The position numbers and the translations under genes were made by a program. The notes under the pieces are model-generated. The model did not search any database and was not told where the DNA came from. It was given only the letters and a program-made list of their open reading frames with translations. From Acanthopleura granulata (lineage: Eukaryota > Mollusca > Polyplacophora > Chitonida > Chitonidae), in assembly GCA_016165875.1 (NCBI GenBank), contig JABBOT010000007.1:8155245-8219244 (forward strand): a stretch of DNA of 64,000 nucleotides. Reading direction: 5' to 3'. This document shows, piece after piece, positions 8,412-21,643 of the stretch. The stretch's first letter is position 1. Each line of letters starts with the position of its first letter.

Positions 8412-11400
8412 AAAAACCTGCAACCGTAAGAGCTCACAATAATGATTTCGAATGCATCTGAAAAGAGAGTACTTTGCTTTCCAATATGCTGATTACGTTT
8501 TGTTCAGTTGCATTTCCCATTTTCAAAGTTCAGAAAAAGATCGATTGTTTCTTAATTGATATGTACACTTTCACATATATCTGTGAAATAATTGTCTTAA
8601 ATACATTAAGGATTGGAATGTTATTGAGTATAACGCCAAATAATTAAATAAATAAATAAATAGTTTAAAAGCAGATATGTTATAATAAGTTTGGAAGAAT
8701 GTAAGAAAAGTCTACTTGACGGCAATCCAGAAAGGTATGAAGATGTATATTACTGGTGAATGTCATGTGTACAGTGACCAATGGTACAAAATGTACCCAC
8801 CTTGCACAGATAATACAATACGGACAACTGAAATAAGAAATGGACGTAGGAGAGCATGTGCGATTTAGTGTGTGCGGGTGTGTGCGTATGATAGTAATAC
8901 GGTAGAAATTTATTGGGGATATTGCCACTTTCTGTCGTAGAACAGTGGGTGAAATCAAACCAAACTATATATTAGAACGGTCACCTTTTACTGGAGTAAT
9001 TGTAACTCCTGCTATAACAGCTATTAAAACCTCACGCATGCGAAAATTTACAAGGGAGTGAGTTGTAACGGTTTAAATTTTGACTCCATGGCTTTAAAAG
9101 GGAAAATTGCTTTGGATATATGAGCATTGGAACACTGCTGGATCACAGATATACTGTATCTAAAATTTTCTCACACAACTGTATTAATGAACAGTCTTGC
9201 GGCAGTCATCTGTTTTATTGGGCACGCCGATAGGGTGTATGCACTGTGCAGACTGGGGAACATATAAAGTAAAACGATGACACGGTATTGGCACGACAGG
9301 GATAAGATATAAGGCGTTTTAGAGTTTCGAAATAAAAGCTTCCCTTTATGCTTTCCCACTGGGGTTCTAACACCAGTCGATTGTGTCCAAACGAGACCCC
9401 GGGGAATCGGTGTCTGTCGACCGCCGGGGAGTATCGGACTGGCCCTTCCAATAATGGGGGGACGGAGCACTTTAATGCCACCAATTGCCACCCGTCGAAA
9501 CAGACGATTGATAATGCATGATACGACGAAGTCTCAGGAATCCCAAAGCAAAGATGTTCCGCTCAGTTCCCTTTCGCAGATATTTTCATGGGTGGTGTGG
9601 CGTATTGGATTTGTTGGTCTTCCATTAAAAACGCTCTCTATATGCATGCTTACGATACATACCTTAAACGACAAGACAAGATCATACGTATGTAAGCATC
9701 GATAAAGGATTCCACAAAAAATCTGACAGGCTTAGCATACATGTAGGTTGCATAAGCGATATATCGCGCCCAAGGAGAAAAATCCAAAGTGACGCGGTGT
9801 TACTTTTTAACAAATAACACTTTTCCCTTTGCTTGAGGTTTAGGGTACGACTAGCGGGACATGGTGCTTCACGGTTTCTCTAAAATAGTCTATCCGATGA
9901 TTTCGCAAGAAGTCCACATCGAAAGCTGATTTATGGAGTTACCAACCATGTTAACAAAATCGTTATCACCCTTTAAACCTACTTTGACCGTTTGTTCTTT
10001 CCACTGACTTTTCTTGTATTCGTAAAATGAAATAAATCAGCATTTATGGTAAAGTTTTGACGAGGTATGGTTCAGAATTGAGTTGCTCTTTCTAGGTCCG
10101 CCATCTTTGTCAACGGAATTGTCTGCCTCCAGAGATCGGGTATGGGAACGTTCCAGGCCTTGATTTGGTAAAGCAGTGTAGCCGCGTATACCTTTCCTTG
10201 GAACACCAAATTGGTCGGTTATGCTTTCCTTTCATACAGTGGTGTGGTTAGATACAGAACGGATCCTTTTTAAATATGGTTGTAGACAGGGAGCTACACA
10301 GCGAAAGATGACGAAAGAACCCCTGCAACTAGATGGGAAATCGTCCACCTGTCCATCAGGCCGCCAATTCACAACCTGCTCACAGAGATAGATGTACTGC
10401 AGAATGACACAAGGGCTTTCCGGGAATGCGGTTGAAGTTGTTACACAACTGGTCTTTACTCTACATTACGCCAGCACAAAAAGATCTATGATAATTTGAA
10501 TTTAAAACAAGTTTTGTGTTACGAATTATATGGTGAATAGATGACCGCGATTTTGAAGGACATTTAATAAGTTGACCTGATAGACACATGCAGGTGCCTT
10601 TCCTCATAATGTAACTATTCGATATGATAACACCCAGCGTGTTGCGTGCTGAAACAGACTCACAACGTGGACATCACTTACATATTTTGGCTGCATTGAT
10701 CTGTTACTGGAAGTATGTATCATATATTGTCCATGCATACTTGGTATAGTTGCATATCTAATATGGAATATTGCGAAATGGAAACAAATAAGACTTGTCT
10801 CTTGCCTAATTTAATCATCATCTCCGTAACTCATGTTACTAACAGAACGTTAGTCCAGACATAGGAATCGAACTACCGCACTCTACTGATATCTGTATTA
10901 TTAGTCACGCGATTTACCGCCGTACTACGAAAAACAACGAACTGCCAAACATGAACTCTTATGGTAACTATACAGTTCCAGCGGTCCTCGAAAATATTTA
11001 ATTTTTTTCGATTGACAAAAATATGATTGCGTGAACCAACATGATTCTTCGCAATATATTAGAACTCTGCAGCTTGACATCAAATACGCACATATTATTT
11101 GCTTCACGTAATCATATTTTTAATATGATGGGTATTCTGTCAGCAAAACGCCCTAAAATGGAGAAATCTGCATTTGACTTTACTTTTGCCCCCTGATAAA
11201 ACAAAATGTACGAATCACAACAGTCCAATTTTTTACAGATATCAGGCATTGTACTTTACTTCAAGGAGATTTCCCGGTTTTTCTGCACGAAAAAAATTAC
11301 ACCTCACTCCTGCAAGGGATCCTTTGTGCGGGTGACTGTTTGTCAGACACGGATGCTTGTCTAGACATCATGAAAAGAGAGGGCCTACTTATAAATAAAA

Positions 11401-13320
11401 ATACGTTCAATAAAATAGCCTGGTTTCAATGAAGCTATGTATTGCGCAACCTTTAAAGGTATGGGTTATTCACCACAGCTCCATAATGGTGCTAATATTC
11501 TTCATCCGCGCGAGGTACCCCCTCGCCATGTCTTCACAAAACGTCGTTTTGGATAGACTATAGCCGTACAGATTTCGCGCTGTACATCTCCGTCAAGGGT
11601 AGCTGCAGTTCAGTGTCTGTGGTCTGGTCTTTTATGCCTTGCCCTGGTGTATACACCCGTTTGGTGAATTAGCCTAAATGGCCTAAAATTTCGTCTGTGA
11701 AAAAATTGTTTATTTCTCCTGATTCTGGGAGTTCTGTTCATTGTAGAGAGGCGATTTGTATGACGACATGTGGAATGATATGTCAGTGGAAAAATGTAAG
11801 ATTCAGCTACAAGAGTAATATTTTAAGGTACTTTTTTGCCTCCAGAAATGCACTATTTGGGCGAAATTTTAGGTAATATAATGTAAGCGTTGCATTCATA
11901 CACCTGTTTAGTCATCTACACTTTCCTTTGATACGCCGATGTGCATGGTCGGGTACACACTTTGACGGATTTTACCGTGGTTTGGTCGGTTACACACCTT
12001 TGGTTACTTAATGATGGACTGAGGATACAGCTACGAAAGGTGGGCAGCAATGTGTTGTCAACGTTCAGTGATCTGTTAACTGAGTGCAGGTTTCAAGTAA
12101 AACATTCTCAAATGTACATACTTCAACCATTTTGAATTCCATGGAGTATGAGATTCATAATTCATTAGATGTTCAGAAATATTTGAAGGGATATATATTT
12201 CAGGTGTAATATTATTCGCAAGCTTTACTTGGCACGCAAATATGAAGTAGTTTTACAATAGTGAATTGGCAAAGTTGCGATATGTAGACTGCGACGGAAC
12301 CATCGTATGATAGCATGCATATAATGTTAGATAACAGATTTGGTAATGTAAAATCAGAGTGTATGCGGCTTTCTTTAGAACTGGCAGTTCAGATAGTGTA
12401 TATGGGTCATTTTACTTAAGAGACCCCAACTGTTTTTTCTTTCAATATCGACCCAAATAGACCTTTCCAAACTAATTACTTATTGTCGTGTTTGAGTTCG
12501 CCAGTCGATCGAAAGGTTTTATCAGTTAGATTCATAAAGAGTGACTAACAATCAGAAGATAACAATCAACGATGGTTTGCACGTGAGCGTTTACAATTGT
12601 CCCAAGGTGGAATTATACTTGATATCTCAGCCAAGAATAGGAATTAAAGCGGATGAATTATTTTCTTCCGACTATCCATTAGGACTGTTGCGGAAATTAA
12701 CTGGCTGCCGGCTTGTCGTCCATCATATTTCCATCATCAAATACCTTTAGGAAGTGGTTTTGGGGCGTCGTGTTTTCTTTTGAAGTTACCGACAATCTCC
12801 GAACGTGCGTATAGAAGAATAGAATAATGACGATGTGGTGAATTCCTGGTATAAATTCTCAATAATTACTTTGGGCCACTAATTCGAGAAATTTTTATTT
12901 CTCCCTGAGTCACCGTATACAGTGACGTATACCGGGCCTACCCAGCGATTTATTTCCAAAGCTTTTATGATGGTGTATGTTGACAGGGTCGCGTGCCATT
13001 ATGTATGAATTAATGCATGTTATTTTTATCTTATACTTAAGATTTGCGCGCAATCAGTTATACACTCATCTTTACAACAAGAAACCGTTAATGAGTCCAA
13101 ACTTAACCTCTTCTGAATATGACTTCAAAAGGAAACTATGTATTAATAGTATCACCTATATAACACACAGGCAACATGTATAGTTTGATTACATTCGATA
13201 TATGGCCAAGTTAAAATGTTGTGTCTGTCGTGTTTATCCACCAAAATTTGCGTGTAAATTCAATCCTTATGATTAGTGTTAAACATTGTTAACCAAGACG
13301 ACGTCAAGTCTGTTTATATG
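8412..13320. other. No gene recognised over ~4.9 kb
   Basis: The best open DNA is 9171-9491 on the minus strand, where two frames (106 and 89 codons) are open over the same bases, one reading MAIGGIKVLRPPIIGR early on. Neither shows a known motif, and the shared openness may only reflect a local G+C rise at 9350-9480. Other frames are 60-92 codons without motifs. Apart from a SINE tail fragment near 8620, no repeat family from the rest of the window was recognised. Confidence 0.45.
8620..8662 (+). mobile_element. SINE 3'-tail fragment
   Basis: The stretch TTGAGTATAACGCCAAATAA followed by (TTAAATAAATAAATAAATA) resembles the TTGAGTACGGCG...(ATAA)n end of the main SINE, with several substitutions. 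No core is visible upstream. It is probably an old or heavily truncated insertion. Confidence 0.5.
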
Positions 13321-13450
13321 TCTATTTATTTGATTGCCTTTTTAACACCATATTTTAAGATTTTTCTTACCTGTATGCTTCAAGCCAGTTTTGATGATGG
13401 GAAAACAGCAGTGCACAGAGTAAACCACCTCAACTCAGGCAAATCAGTGA
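13316..13450 (-). mobile_element. Degenerate SINE fragment (minus)
   Basis: The plus strand shows TTTATTTGATTGCCTTTTTA, ACACCATATTTTAAGATTTTTC and, further on, GATGATGGGAAAACAGCAGTG and GAGTAAACCACC. These correspond in order to the reversed tail, the TTGAGTACGGCGT end, the CCTCCCACCATAATGC core and the second-type core. Divergence is high, so this is an old copy. Part of the 107-codon plus frame at 13276-13599 lies in it and is not considered coding. Confidence 0.6.
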
Positions 13451-13930
13451 AGAATATTCCAGCAACTTTCTTACCAGGTCACACAACAGAACGTTTGTTA
13501 CCACGGTCTGCTTTAGAAAAGCTCTGTACGTCAAGTTTTCTGCGTATATTTACAATGACACCCGTTTTCATAAAAATTCCAACGTACCCATTTGCGTAAA
13601 TTTCCGTGAAACAGTCACATTCTGTATATGTTTCATGATCGTGTACACCCTCTGGATATTTATATGATCCCAATGATCAATAACAAATGGCACTGAAGCT
13701 CTAATCAGCTATAGGTTGTAACATTAAAGTACAAAAATGATGATTTAAAAAGGGAATATCGCCCAGTTAACGTGAATTACGGTCCTGCTACCTGTGTCAA
13801 GCGAGTTCATTGCAACAGCCACAGCACGTACCCGCCTGGGCATCCCATTTAGTTCTGATTTTAAAAGTACACCTTGCTTTACGAAGAGAAGCAAGGAGAA
13901 ATTTAAGGTGAAATGGACAGGGAGTTTTAT
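13451..13930. other. No gene recognised
   Basis: Only short frames are present, including a 64-codon minus frame at 13479-13673 without motifs. The stretch leads into the tandem array beginning near 13946, whose first unit may start slightly earlier than given. Confidence 0.45.
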
Positions 13931-14760
13931 GAAATCGTATTTGGCAAATGCACTTGCATAACTTTCCGTACGGTAGCTTTATTCCACTTATATGCTCAGA
14001 GCTCTATGGAATAAGGCGTTGACATCACAAACACTTTCAGTACTGTAGATTTATTCCGTAGAAGTATGGAAAGCTATGGGAAACTATGGGACTTAATTAA
14101 CAAATGCACTTGTGTAAATTTTCCTTTCTGTAGTTTTATTCCCTATATGTACGAAGAGCTACTCTGCAAAAATGACTGTGTACAAATTTACACATCCACA
14201 GTGCATGTGTATCAGTAGTACACAAATGGTGTAACGCTGATACACACGTCATTGTGGATATTTTACAAAAAATTTTAAAAAATTATGTACTACTGGTACA
14301 AAAAAGTATGTGGATGCGCACTTTCGCAACGATAAGGTGTACCACTGGTAAACAGTAGTTTCTAGAGAGTATGGGAAATCCGTCATGCCTATACGACAAT
14401 TTTCCGGACGCTAGTTAAATTCCACATATGCACACAGATCTTTATGAAAACCATTGACATTGCAAAGGCACTTAAGTAAATTTTCCGAACCGTAGTTTTA
14501 TTCCGTATTTACAAAGAGAGCTATAAGAAATCTGCGAAGAATTGACATATGTACTAGTGTAAATTTTCTGTACAGTAGTTTTATTCGGTATATGTACACA
14601 AGGCCTTATGAAAACCATTGACATGACAAAGGCACTTGAGTAAATTATCCGTACCTCACTTATATTCCGTATTCATACAGAGAGTTTTAAGAAATCGGCA
14701 TAGACTTGACTAACGCATGTTTAGTAGATGTTCCTTAAGGCAGTTTTATTCAGTATGTAG
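13931..14760. repeat. ~82-bp tandem array interrupted by a palindromic insertion
   Basis: The unit contains CAAATGCACTTGTGTAAATT, then TTCCGTACGGTAGTTTTATT, then CCGTATATGTACAAAGAGC. Copies begin near 13946, 14030, 14100, 14380, 14463, 14547, 14628 and 14711. Those at 14463 and 14628 resemble each other more than they resemble the copy between them, suggesting a ~165-bp dimer as the higher-order unit. The regular spacing is broken between about 14160 and 14370. Confidence 0.82.
14185..14320. repeat. Imperfect palindrome inserted in the 82-bp array
   Basis: The left side CACATCCACAGTGCATGTG...CAGTAGTAC pairs imperfectly with the right side GTACTACTGGTAC...GTATGTGGATGCGC. The segment has no counterpart in the neighbouring array units, so it looks like a small hairpin-forming element inserted into the array. 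No target-site duplication was identified. Confidence 0.45.
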
Positions 14761-15027
14761 GTTGTAATATTAAGTATAACTTTACCAAGTTTTATGAACG
14801 CCCGCCCAGCCCGTGTCATCAAAGTCTGGGCGAGAACAATGGAAGTAGGGAAATAACCGGAATCGTTAAATGTTGAGCTCCAGGAAATAATTATTGCCCA
14901 TTTAACTATATGATCTGCATGTCTTATTTTGTCGGCATGATAAAGAAAAGTGAAAAGCTTCCCGAGAATAGACTCCTGTTTCGGAATGGAGATATATTGT
15001 TCCACACTATGTAAATGATAACGATGT
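14761..15027. other. Unrecognised 133-codon open frame, not called as a gene
   Basis: A minus-strand frame (14721-15122) is open for 133 codons and begins MLKTDHGLMVTLVTCYDFLT. It starts inside a copy of repeat family X and ends inside the 82-bp array, so both ends lie in repeats. No domain, signal peptide or splice arrangement was recognised. Confidence 0.4.
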
Positions 15028-15100
15028 GGAGTGTAAAACCCGAGCAGAGACGACGCTGTGATAGTTAGGAAATCGTAACATGTAACCAGTGTAACCATGA
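15028..15100 (+). repeat. Repeat family X, copy 1
   Basis: The plus strand reads GAGTGTAAAACCCGAGCAGA, then CGACGCTGTGATAGTTAGG and AACATGTAACC. The same succession of words is found, reversed, at 43.6 and 43.9 kb and, in this orientation, at 47.5 and 49.6 kb. The family is not recognised and has no coding content. Confidence 0.6.
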
Positions 15101-15721
15101 GCCCATGGTCAGTTTTCAACAATTAGGATTTTGTTGGAACTGTTCTTATAAGCGCTTACATTGTAGCCAATGAAAGGACTCCCAAGTACTATGGCTTTCA
15201 TAGAATAACATGTACTTGAACTGAACTCGATATAAATGTACCCTCTAAGAATCGGCCCAGAAATGCTGAACCTTCGCATAACGAAACTGAACCTCGATCT
15301 CATGTCAGTAATCGTCTTTCTTTAATTTGAAAAGTTGTTGTGGGAGAGTGTTTAAATAGTAAAACCACCAAACAGACGGATGTATGGGTGCCTTAGACGT
15401 CAGGGTGAAGGAAATGAATAAAGTTGTTCCTTCGGTCATCTATCGTTTTCTTTTTCCTCCAGTTCCTTTGTGCGAATTAATCGGACATTACATTATTGCG
15501 GGAAAGCTGTCGTTGTGATGCGAGGGAGAGAGGTTGTAGGGGGTCTGTTTCAAATTCACAATTCCTGGTTAGATAGCATAATTGAGACTTTTTCAGCGGA
15601 GCATTTTATAAATCACTGTGGCGTGTTAAAACTGCGGGGGTTAATGTACCACAGCTTTTTGCCTCCTCGTGCTCTGACGATTAACACCCCACACCCAAAC
15701 ACAGCCTCTTACTATATTCAT
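15101..15721. other. No gene recognised
   Basis: Frames of 64 codons (minus, 15109-15303) and 84 codons (plus, 15470-15724) have no motif. Nothing else is recognised before the SINE. Confidence 0.45.
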
Positions 15722-15965
15722 TGAACCTCATTGGTCGAGTGGTTAGGGCGCTTGTTGAGCGCAAAGCCTCAAGACCCTCTTGCCAATGCGGGTGATGTCA
15801 GTTCAGGTCCACCTCATGCTGGCTTCCTCTCCGGTCGAAAGGTCTGCCAGCAACCTTCGGGTGGCCGTGGGTTTCTTGCCGACACTGCCCAATGTTCTTC
15901 CACCATAATGGTGGCCGTGTCTTCCAAGTAAAATATCATTGAGTACGGTGTGAAACACGAAACAG
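15722..15965 (+). mobile_element. tRNA-SINE with readable box A and box B, old copy
   Basis: Box A is TGGTCGAGTGGTTAGG at 15731-15746 and box B is CAGTTCAGGTCC at 15799-15810, the internal RNA polymerase III promoter layout of a tRNA. The core follows (TCATGCTGGCTTCCTCTCCG, then CCACCATAATGGTGGCCG), ending with TTGAGTACGGTGTGAAACAC. The usual (ATAA)n tail is replaced by GAAACAGAT. Substitutions throughout mark it as old. The head differs from that of the 52-kb copy, so it may represent a different subfamily. A 66-codon frame within it is accidental. Confidence 0.88.
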
Positions 15966-18900
15966 ATCTACTCACTTTATACAGAAAATCACTGACGCGT
16001 TTTACAACATCCCGTATAACGCTTATGCATTATGACGTCTTTCCCATTGTTGACTACAGTATTATAGATCGCCCATTATTTACATTAAAACAACACTACA
16101 CAGGATAAAGCAAGATAAGTGTTATTTTGTCTATTTTCATTTCAATGGGTTATAATGTGTCACTGACCACGTCTGCAGGAAACTAGCCTTTCCATGTCTG
16201 CCTGACCGTCGGCGACAGAACAGATTGGCGTGAGACAAAAGCGTTTTAACAACCCTTATGTCTTATATCTAGAGATTTCACGATGACAACCAGATCAAGG
16301 TTCGTCCACGACTGACAATCAGCACGTTTTGAGATATCGCCTGGCTTAAGCCTCCAAGCGACGGCTTGGATATACCATAGGCGGAGCGTGACAACGCCGG
16401 GTTGGTTTGGAGTGCACCAAAGCACGCCGATAATGACGCTTCTCGAACATATAGAGTGCTTGGATGACAATACGGGAGTCCCCCTACTCACTGGTAATCT
16501 GTCAAAGCGTGGACAGCTTCAGCCGAACTCTGTCAGAGGTAATCCTGACCCGCCTAGAGTTTCTCCACTCAGCGACATGCCGTATAAATTGTCCGGGCAA
16601 CAGACTGTTTTACAATTTAGATTCACTCCCTGGCCACAGAGCCATTTGAAATCGTCTTGTGATGGACAGCGTGTTCATTACGTGAACCCTTAAGCACCCA
16701 GATTCTAAACTGGGAATTTCCCTCAATTGTCGAATATAATGGAGATTTTTGATGTTTCCAAATTTAAACAAGGTGTTTGCGTGAAATTTTTTTATCCTTT
16801 GTATTTAGCGGGTGAACAGAACCATGCAGTTAGCCGTTCGAATTGGTACATGTATGGACAGTTTGCTTGAGGACAGAAATATTCGGCGAGTGGTTTCCAG
16901 ATGCAATGATGAGGCTTACTTACGTGCAAGTTACTTAAATATGGGATTTTACGCACGTTTTAATACACGACTAGAACGTAAATGTTAACTGGGGTGGACA
17001 TAATTATAAGTGAAGAAAAAGAGTCGGCTGTAAATGTACTGAAATGTGCACATTCTGCATGTAGCTGTTTTTGATGTCAACAAGTGAAGCTTCTAATCCG
17101 TTTCAAACACAAGTTTCCTTTTAAAAAACGTCTAAGGGCACAATAAAACAGCGAGGTTCTAGTACAAACCATAGTCGCCTCATAATTGTTGTGAAAGAGG
17201 AAAAAGGGTTGAAATTTGCATAAATAATGGTCGAAATATTAACCGGCCTTAATGCTACCCAGACCGATGTCTAAATATCCGCTTGAAGGCTGTGACGTTT
17301 GCAATAAATGGGTGATGTTCAATCATGTTCAAAAAGTTAAAAAAATAATCCCGCTACGCTCGGGACGACACAGGACGAAATGTATATATGAATCCATAAA
17401 ATATCCCAAAGCAAAATTTAAATGAGGGTAAAATTTTCATTTCGTTTTCTTACATATCTAGGAGACATACCATAATCTCGAAAACAAATGCTGTTTTGCC
17501 TTTTATCCATGCCGTTATATCCTTTACGGTTTGTACGAATGACGTGACATCGTTTCCGGTTTGTACGAGTGACGTGACATCGTTTCCGGTTTGTTGAACA
17601 CGGCATATACCATGGCCCTATACGGTGTCCAGATTAAGATTTGACTTTGTAGCTGAGTTACAAAGCACGTCAGAAAAAAAAAACGATTCTGGCTGTTTAA
17701 ATCTGCTTCCACGTTTGTTCAAAAATAAACAAAGATATACAATTTCGTGTCTTTCCTCAAAGGCTAACAGCCACATGTCGCATCCTCGTTTGCCAGTGTT
17801 ACAACGAGCACGTGCACAAATGCAATGGTTCTACTTTGACAACCACAGTTTACACACAGTTTGGATATTTCAAATCAGCAGGTCGCCATTGAAGTCGTCT
17901 CTAACAGGCTATTATAGGCATTCCTCTGCATACCGCCCTGCTGTGCATTTTCTAGTATCGCCTAGAGACTGCCGGAGGGGTTATAAATAGATAATTATCC
18001 GTTACATACGACACATGGAAAATGATTTGCCATCTAATATTCATGTGTTAATCTCGCTACATTTGTCCCTGATAAACGCCAGCATTTTGATTTCATGGGA
18101 AATTGTGTAATTCCATTACTGGCTTACGCTGTGCTCTCCACAAGTCAAAGGATGAGATCATAGGTTGACATGACAATGTGGACAGCATATAAACCCTGTG
18201 TATGTGTTTGTCCTACGTAACTCCACAGTTGTCCCGGCTTCTTTGTAGGCCACTTATGCCGGTGGAATCGTAGGAGCTTCCATTCACGTTTTTGTAGTAG
18301 TGCCAGTACTTCCACCTCGCACCTCTTACAGAACTCCACAAAAAATGCGAGCTGCCAAACCAGTCCGTTTTCTGCCTCCAGTGTACATTATGTCACGTGA
18401 CATTCGCAGCATTTGAACCCGTCTCTAATCTTGTAAAAGCGAATTAGTGTGGTAACTAGTGATTGACCACACATTGTTTCCCTGGTTGTTTACACCCGTG
18501 TCCTTGAAAAATTGCATTATATATAGGCCGCAAAATGAACTATGTTGGGTGGCAGAAGTGGGGATTCGATGGGAACTCTGCACACACTAGAGGTCACATT
18601 GTCCGGTTACCAGGGCCATCATTACGGGATGAAATTTCGTTGTAAGCTCTAGCGATGACCTTTGAAGCACAAGACGGTTTAGGAATGAAGGTGAAGCAAA
18701 CGAATTTGTAACGAGCATATATTTATGGAGGTCTGTAATATTGCAGGAGAAACAAGTGCCTTAGGTCCGAGATGTCTAAACTCTGGCGCTACCCCAAGAA
18801 AAAGCTCGTATGACTCGTTAGCGACATCCAAGTATTGGAGCGACTGTGGAGTTATGTATGTATATATGTGTGCATGCATTTATACTCGCCTATACAGTTG

Positions 18901-20006
18901 GACAGATATTACACGAGCGTATTGCCAGAACTATGTGGAAGCTAGTATTTTGATTGCTTCTGCTTTCAAGACAATTTAATAACTCTCGTCAGCACTGTAT
19001 TTCCCAGCACTATGACAATGCGGATTTTAACGATCTTACTGACATTGACTGTACGTTGTTTCAGTTTCTGTTGACATCCGGGAGCGCTAGCAAGTGATCT
19101 TGGAGTAATATATCTACATGTGACATACATAGAGGGCAATAGTAAATGCATGGCGTTGCCATGGCATTACATGCATGGAATGCTACAAGGGTTTCCCTAA
19201 ACTGAAGTTCAAGAATGGCTTCAGATAACTTCTCCCAAAGTATATTGTAGATAAGGAACTCCTGTAAAAGTGACGTTTTTTGGTACATTTTTCCATGCAA
19301 AATGCACGGAATTAGCAAATGCCTATATCCGATTAAAGTATGTCTTTATCATACAGTAAACAGCTAAGTAACCATGTAGTCTGCTTTTTAATACCAGACT
19401 TTTTTTATTAGAATCTGTTTACGGTGTTACATGTCACTGCAGAAAGGAAACATCCATAGTAACAAATCGGCGAATTTACAGAAGGCCAAAGGTATGCGAT
19501 TAAATAAAAAAGACTGACTATAGAGCCAGATTTCACACGAATTTTAGTAAAAATTTATTGATTTTTGTTTGAAACCCATTTCGAATTCCATTTCACGGGA
19601 AAATACATGCACAGTGACTATATACGCCGCCTAGTTTCCCTTCTCAATAGGTGGGAGTCATTCAACTGAAATGAAACCGTGATTATGAGATAAAAGTATT
19701 TCAGCTGAATTAATTAAGTGGAGAGGTTTAAACTGTAAAACAACTTATGATTAACATTAAAAGTATCTACACTCACATCGGTTTCTAATGATTCCTCCTT
19801 CCTTGGATTACAGTGTGTAAATATAATACAGCCTGAAGAATAAATATGTTGCACGGGTTCGTGAGGAAACACAGGTCTCCGCACGCATTCATAAAATGAC
19901 AGTAGAATCTATTTTCACCGAAACCACAAGAATGGTGCAGAACGCATGGTGAAGCAGGGATGGTAGGGAGGGCCAAACGTGAAAATGCCTTTTTATTTGT
20001 TCTTTT
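15966..20006. other. No gene recognised over ~4 kb
   Basis: The longest frame is 121 codons at 17625-17990 (plus), starting at MSRLRFDFVAELQ, with no known motif. The 101-codon plus frame at 16388-16693 overlaps two other open frames in the same DNA. A short direct duplication of a ~37-bp word (GTTTGTACGAGTGACGTGAC-like) lies at about 17521-17600, which explains the repeated NRKRCHV peptides in minus frames. An alternating TATGTATGTATATATGTGTG stretch is at 18853. Confidence 0.45.
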
Positions 20007-20122
20007 TAGTGCCGCTTAACGCCGTTCTCAAGAATGTTTCACTTATGTAACGACGGCAAGGTTTATGAGCAGAAGAAACCGCAGTAAAAGCCAAAAGCCC
20101 AAACCATTTAGGGCTTGCAGAG
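20007..20122 (-). mobile_element. Degenerate SINE fragment (minus)
   Basis: The plus strand reads CCGCTTAACGCCGTTCTCAA, GAATGTTTCACTTATGTAACG, GACGGCAAGG and then a decayed core up to GGGCTTGCAGAG. This is the reversed 3' end of the main SINE, with the TTAACGCC variant typical of the second tail type. The (TTTA)n tail is reduced to a T-rich stretch. Confidence 0.7.
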
Positions 20123-21630
20123 AATATTTCTTTTTCATTGTGTTTCATGGTGTTAATGGGTTAGAGTTTAAAAACCTGTTTTCTTTACTGGTATAAAAAG
20201 TCACGAAAAGAAAGACACGAGAAGGCGATACAAGGTATGCGCGACTGAGTGGTCTTGGTTGTTTCTTTCCGAACACGTCTGTCCAAATGCCATATGAATC
20301 CAGGTGTTCCTTGCCAGCAAACTGTAATAGAATAGCACAACAAGCTACTAGCACACCTGTGTATTTATTGATAAGTTGGCTTGATTTATCTTGTACCTGT
20401 ACACTGTCTGAATTTGATACCCGACTGGCTGATTCTGTTGCCGGGGAGTGATGTATAGGAGAGTCTGGATGGATTGCCATGGTCGCCATGAATTATTGCT
20501 CACTGGGCTAATCGAAAGAGAGGAAACTTCTGTGCGCTCATATAGCTACATTATTCTCTCTTGGGTCTTGCGATCAGAAATTCTATTATGAAAATATATT
20601 CAATACATTAAAATGCCAAAGAAAGGCGGATACGTTTTGTGTCAGATACCAAGTACAAAAGAAATCTAAAAAAAGATGAAAATTTTTTTGGAAGGAATAT
20701 TGCAATGGTTACATATAGGAAGAAAAAGGTATTTTAAAGGTGTAGATTAGATGGAACAAAAGTTTTAATTCCATTGAAAAGATAATAGAATGTGACGAAG
20801 GACTAGATGAAGTTTATTAAAGTGTCCAGATACAATGAACAGACAGCAAGGTGATTATTCAATCAAGTAATTATTCGTGTAATAGAATTTACGTCATAGC
20901 CTCTGATTTAAATAGCCGGTAATAAGAGTACACTGGCTTAAGACTTCACAAAGCGATTTTGGGTTAAATCCGAAAACTCTTTTCTAAAAAAAAAAGCAAA
21001 ACAAAATATTTGATGCTAAAGCTCAAACTTGGTTGAAATCGTATTATCACAGAAAATCAGTGGTTCAAATTTGACCGATGCGATGCATGTATTTCACCGT
21101 TTGGATAACAATTTTCGGCCAAAGCCCAAAATCACTTTGTAAAACAGGTGCTAGGGCTTTCGCGTGTAAAGCTAGCTTTCGTTCATTGCTGTCAATATGT
21201 TATGATACGAAATGTAATTCTTTGTTCGATATTTGCATTTTTGTTTTTATTTTTATATTTATACTTATATGCGAATACAACTACTGTTATTACAAACTGA
21301 GTAGCACTTTTCGGTTATTAATACGACCCACAGGAGGCACATGTGATTAACCAGCGAAATGACCATACGTACAACCCTTAGCCCTCATAGATGATTCTTA
21401 AAAGCAGGGCATACCGCAAACATATGAAAAGGTACGATGTTATCTAAGGCCATTCACACTTGATTCCTTGTTGATTCCGTCACTTTCCCCTCCGCATTGG
21501 GACCTATTATTTCATTCTTCACCAAACACTGTCGCAAGTGTAGCCGAATAATGCTAATGAAACATGTTCTCCGTCCAAGCCAGTTTTTCAAATGGTCTTA
21601 CAGTAAAGAAGGGATGAAGTGCCATTGGCC
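20123..21630. other. No gene recognised
   Basis: A 114-codon minus frame at 20145-20489 starts MATMAIHPDSPIHHSPATES and shows no family motif. It is preceded on its strand by no obvious splice context and followed directly by the SINE fragment. A 90-codon plus frame (21078-21350) ends in a hydrophobic phenylalanine/isoleucine run encoded by T-rich DNA. Neither is called. Confidence 0.4.
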
Positions 21631-21643
21631 TTATGTATAAAGA

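Noticed and set aside
14721..15122. 133-codon minus-strand frame as a gene
   Set aside because: Both ends lie in repeats (82-bp array and family X), and no motif, promoter or splice context was recognised.
15722..15810. Functional tRNA gene
   Set aside because: Box A and B are present but no acceptor or anticodon stem pairing was seen, and the SINE core follows directly; it is a SINE head.
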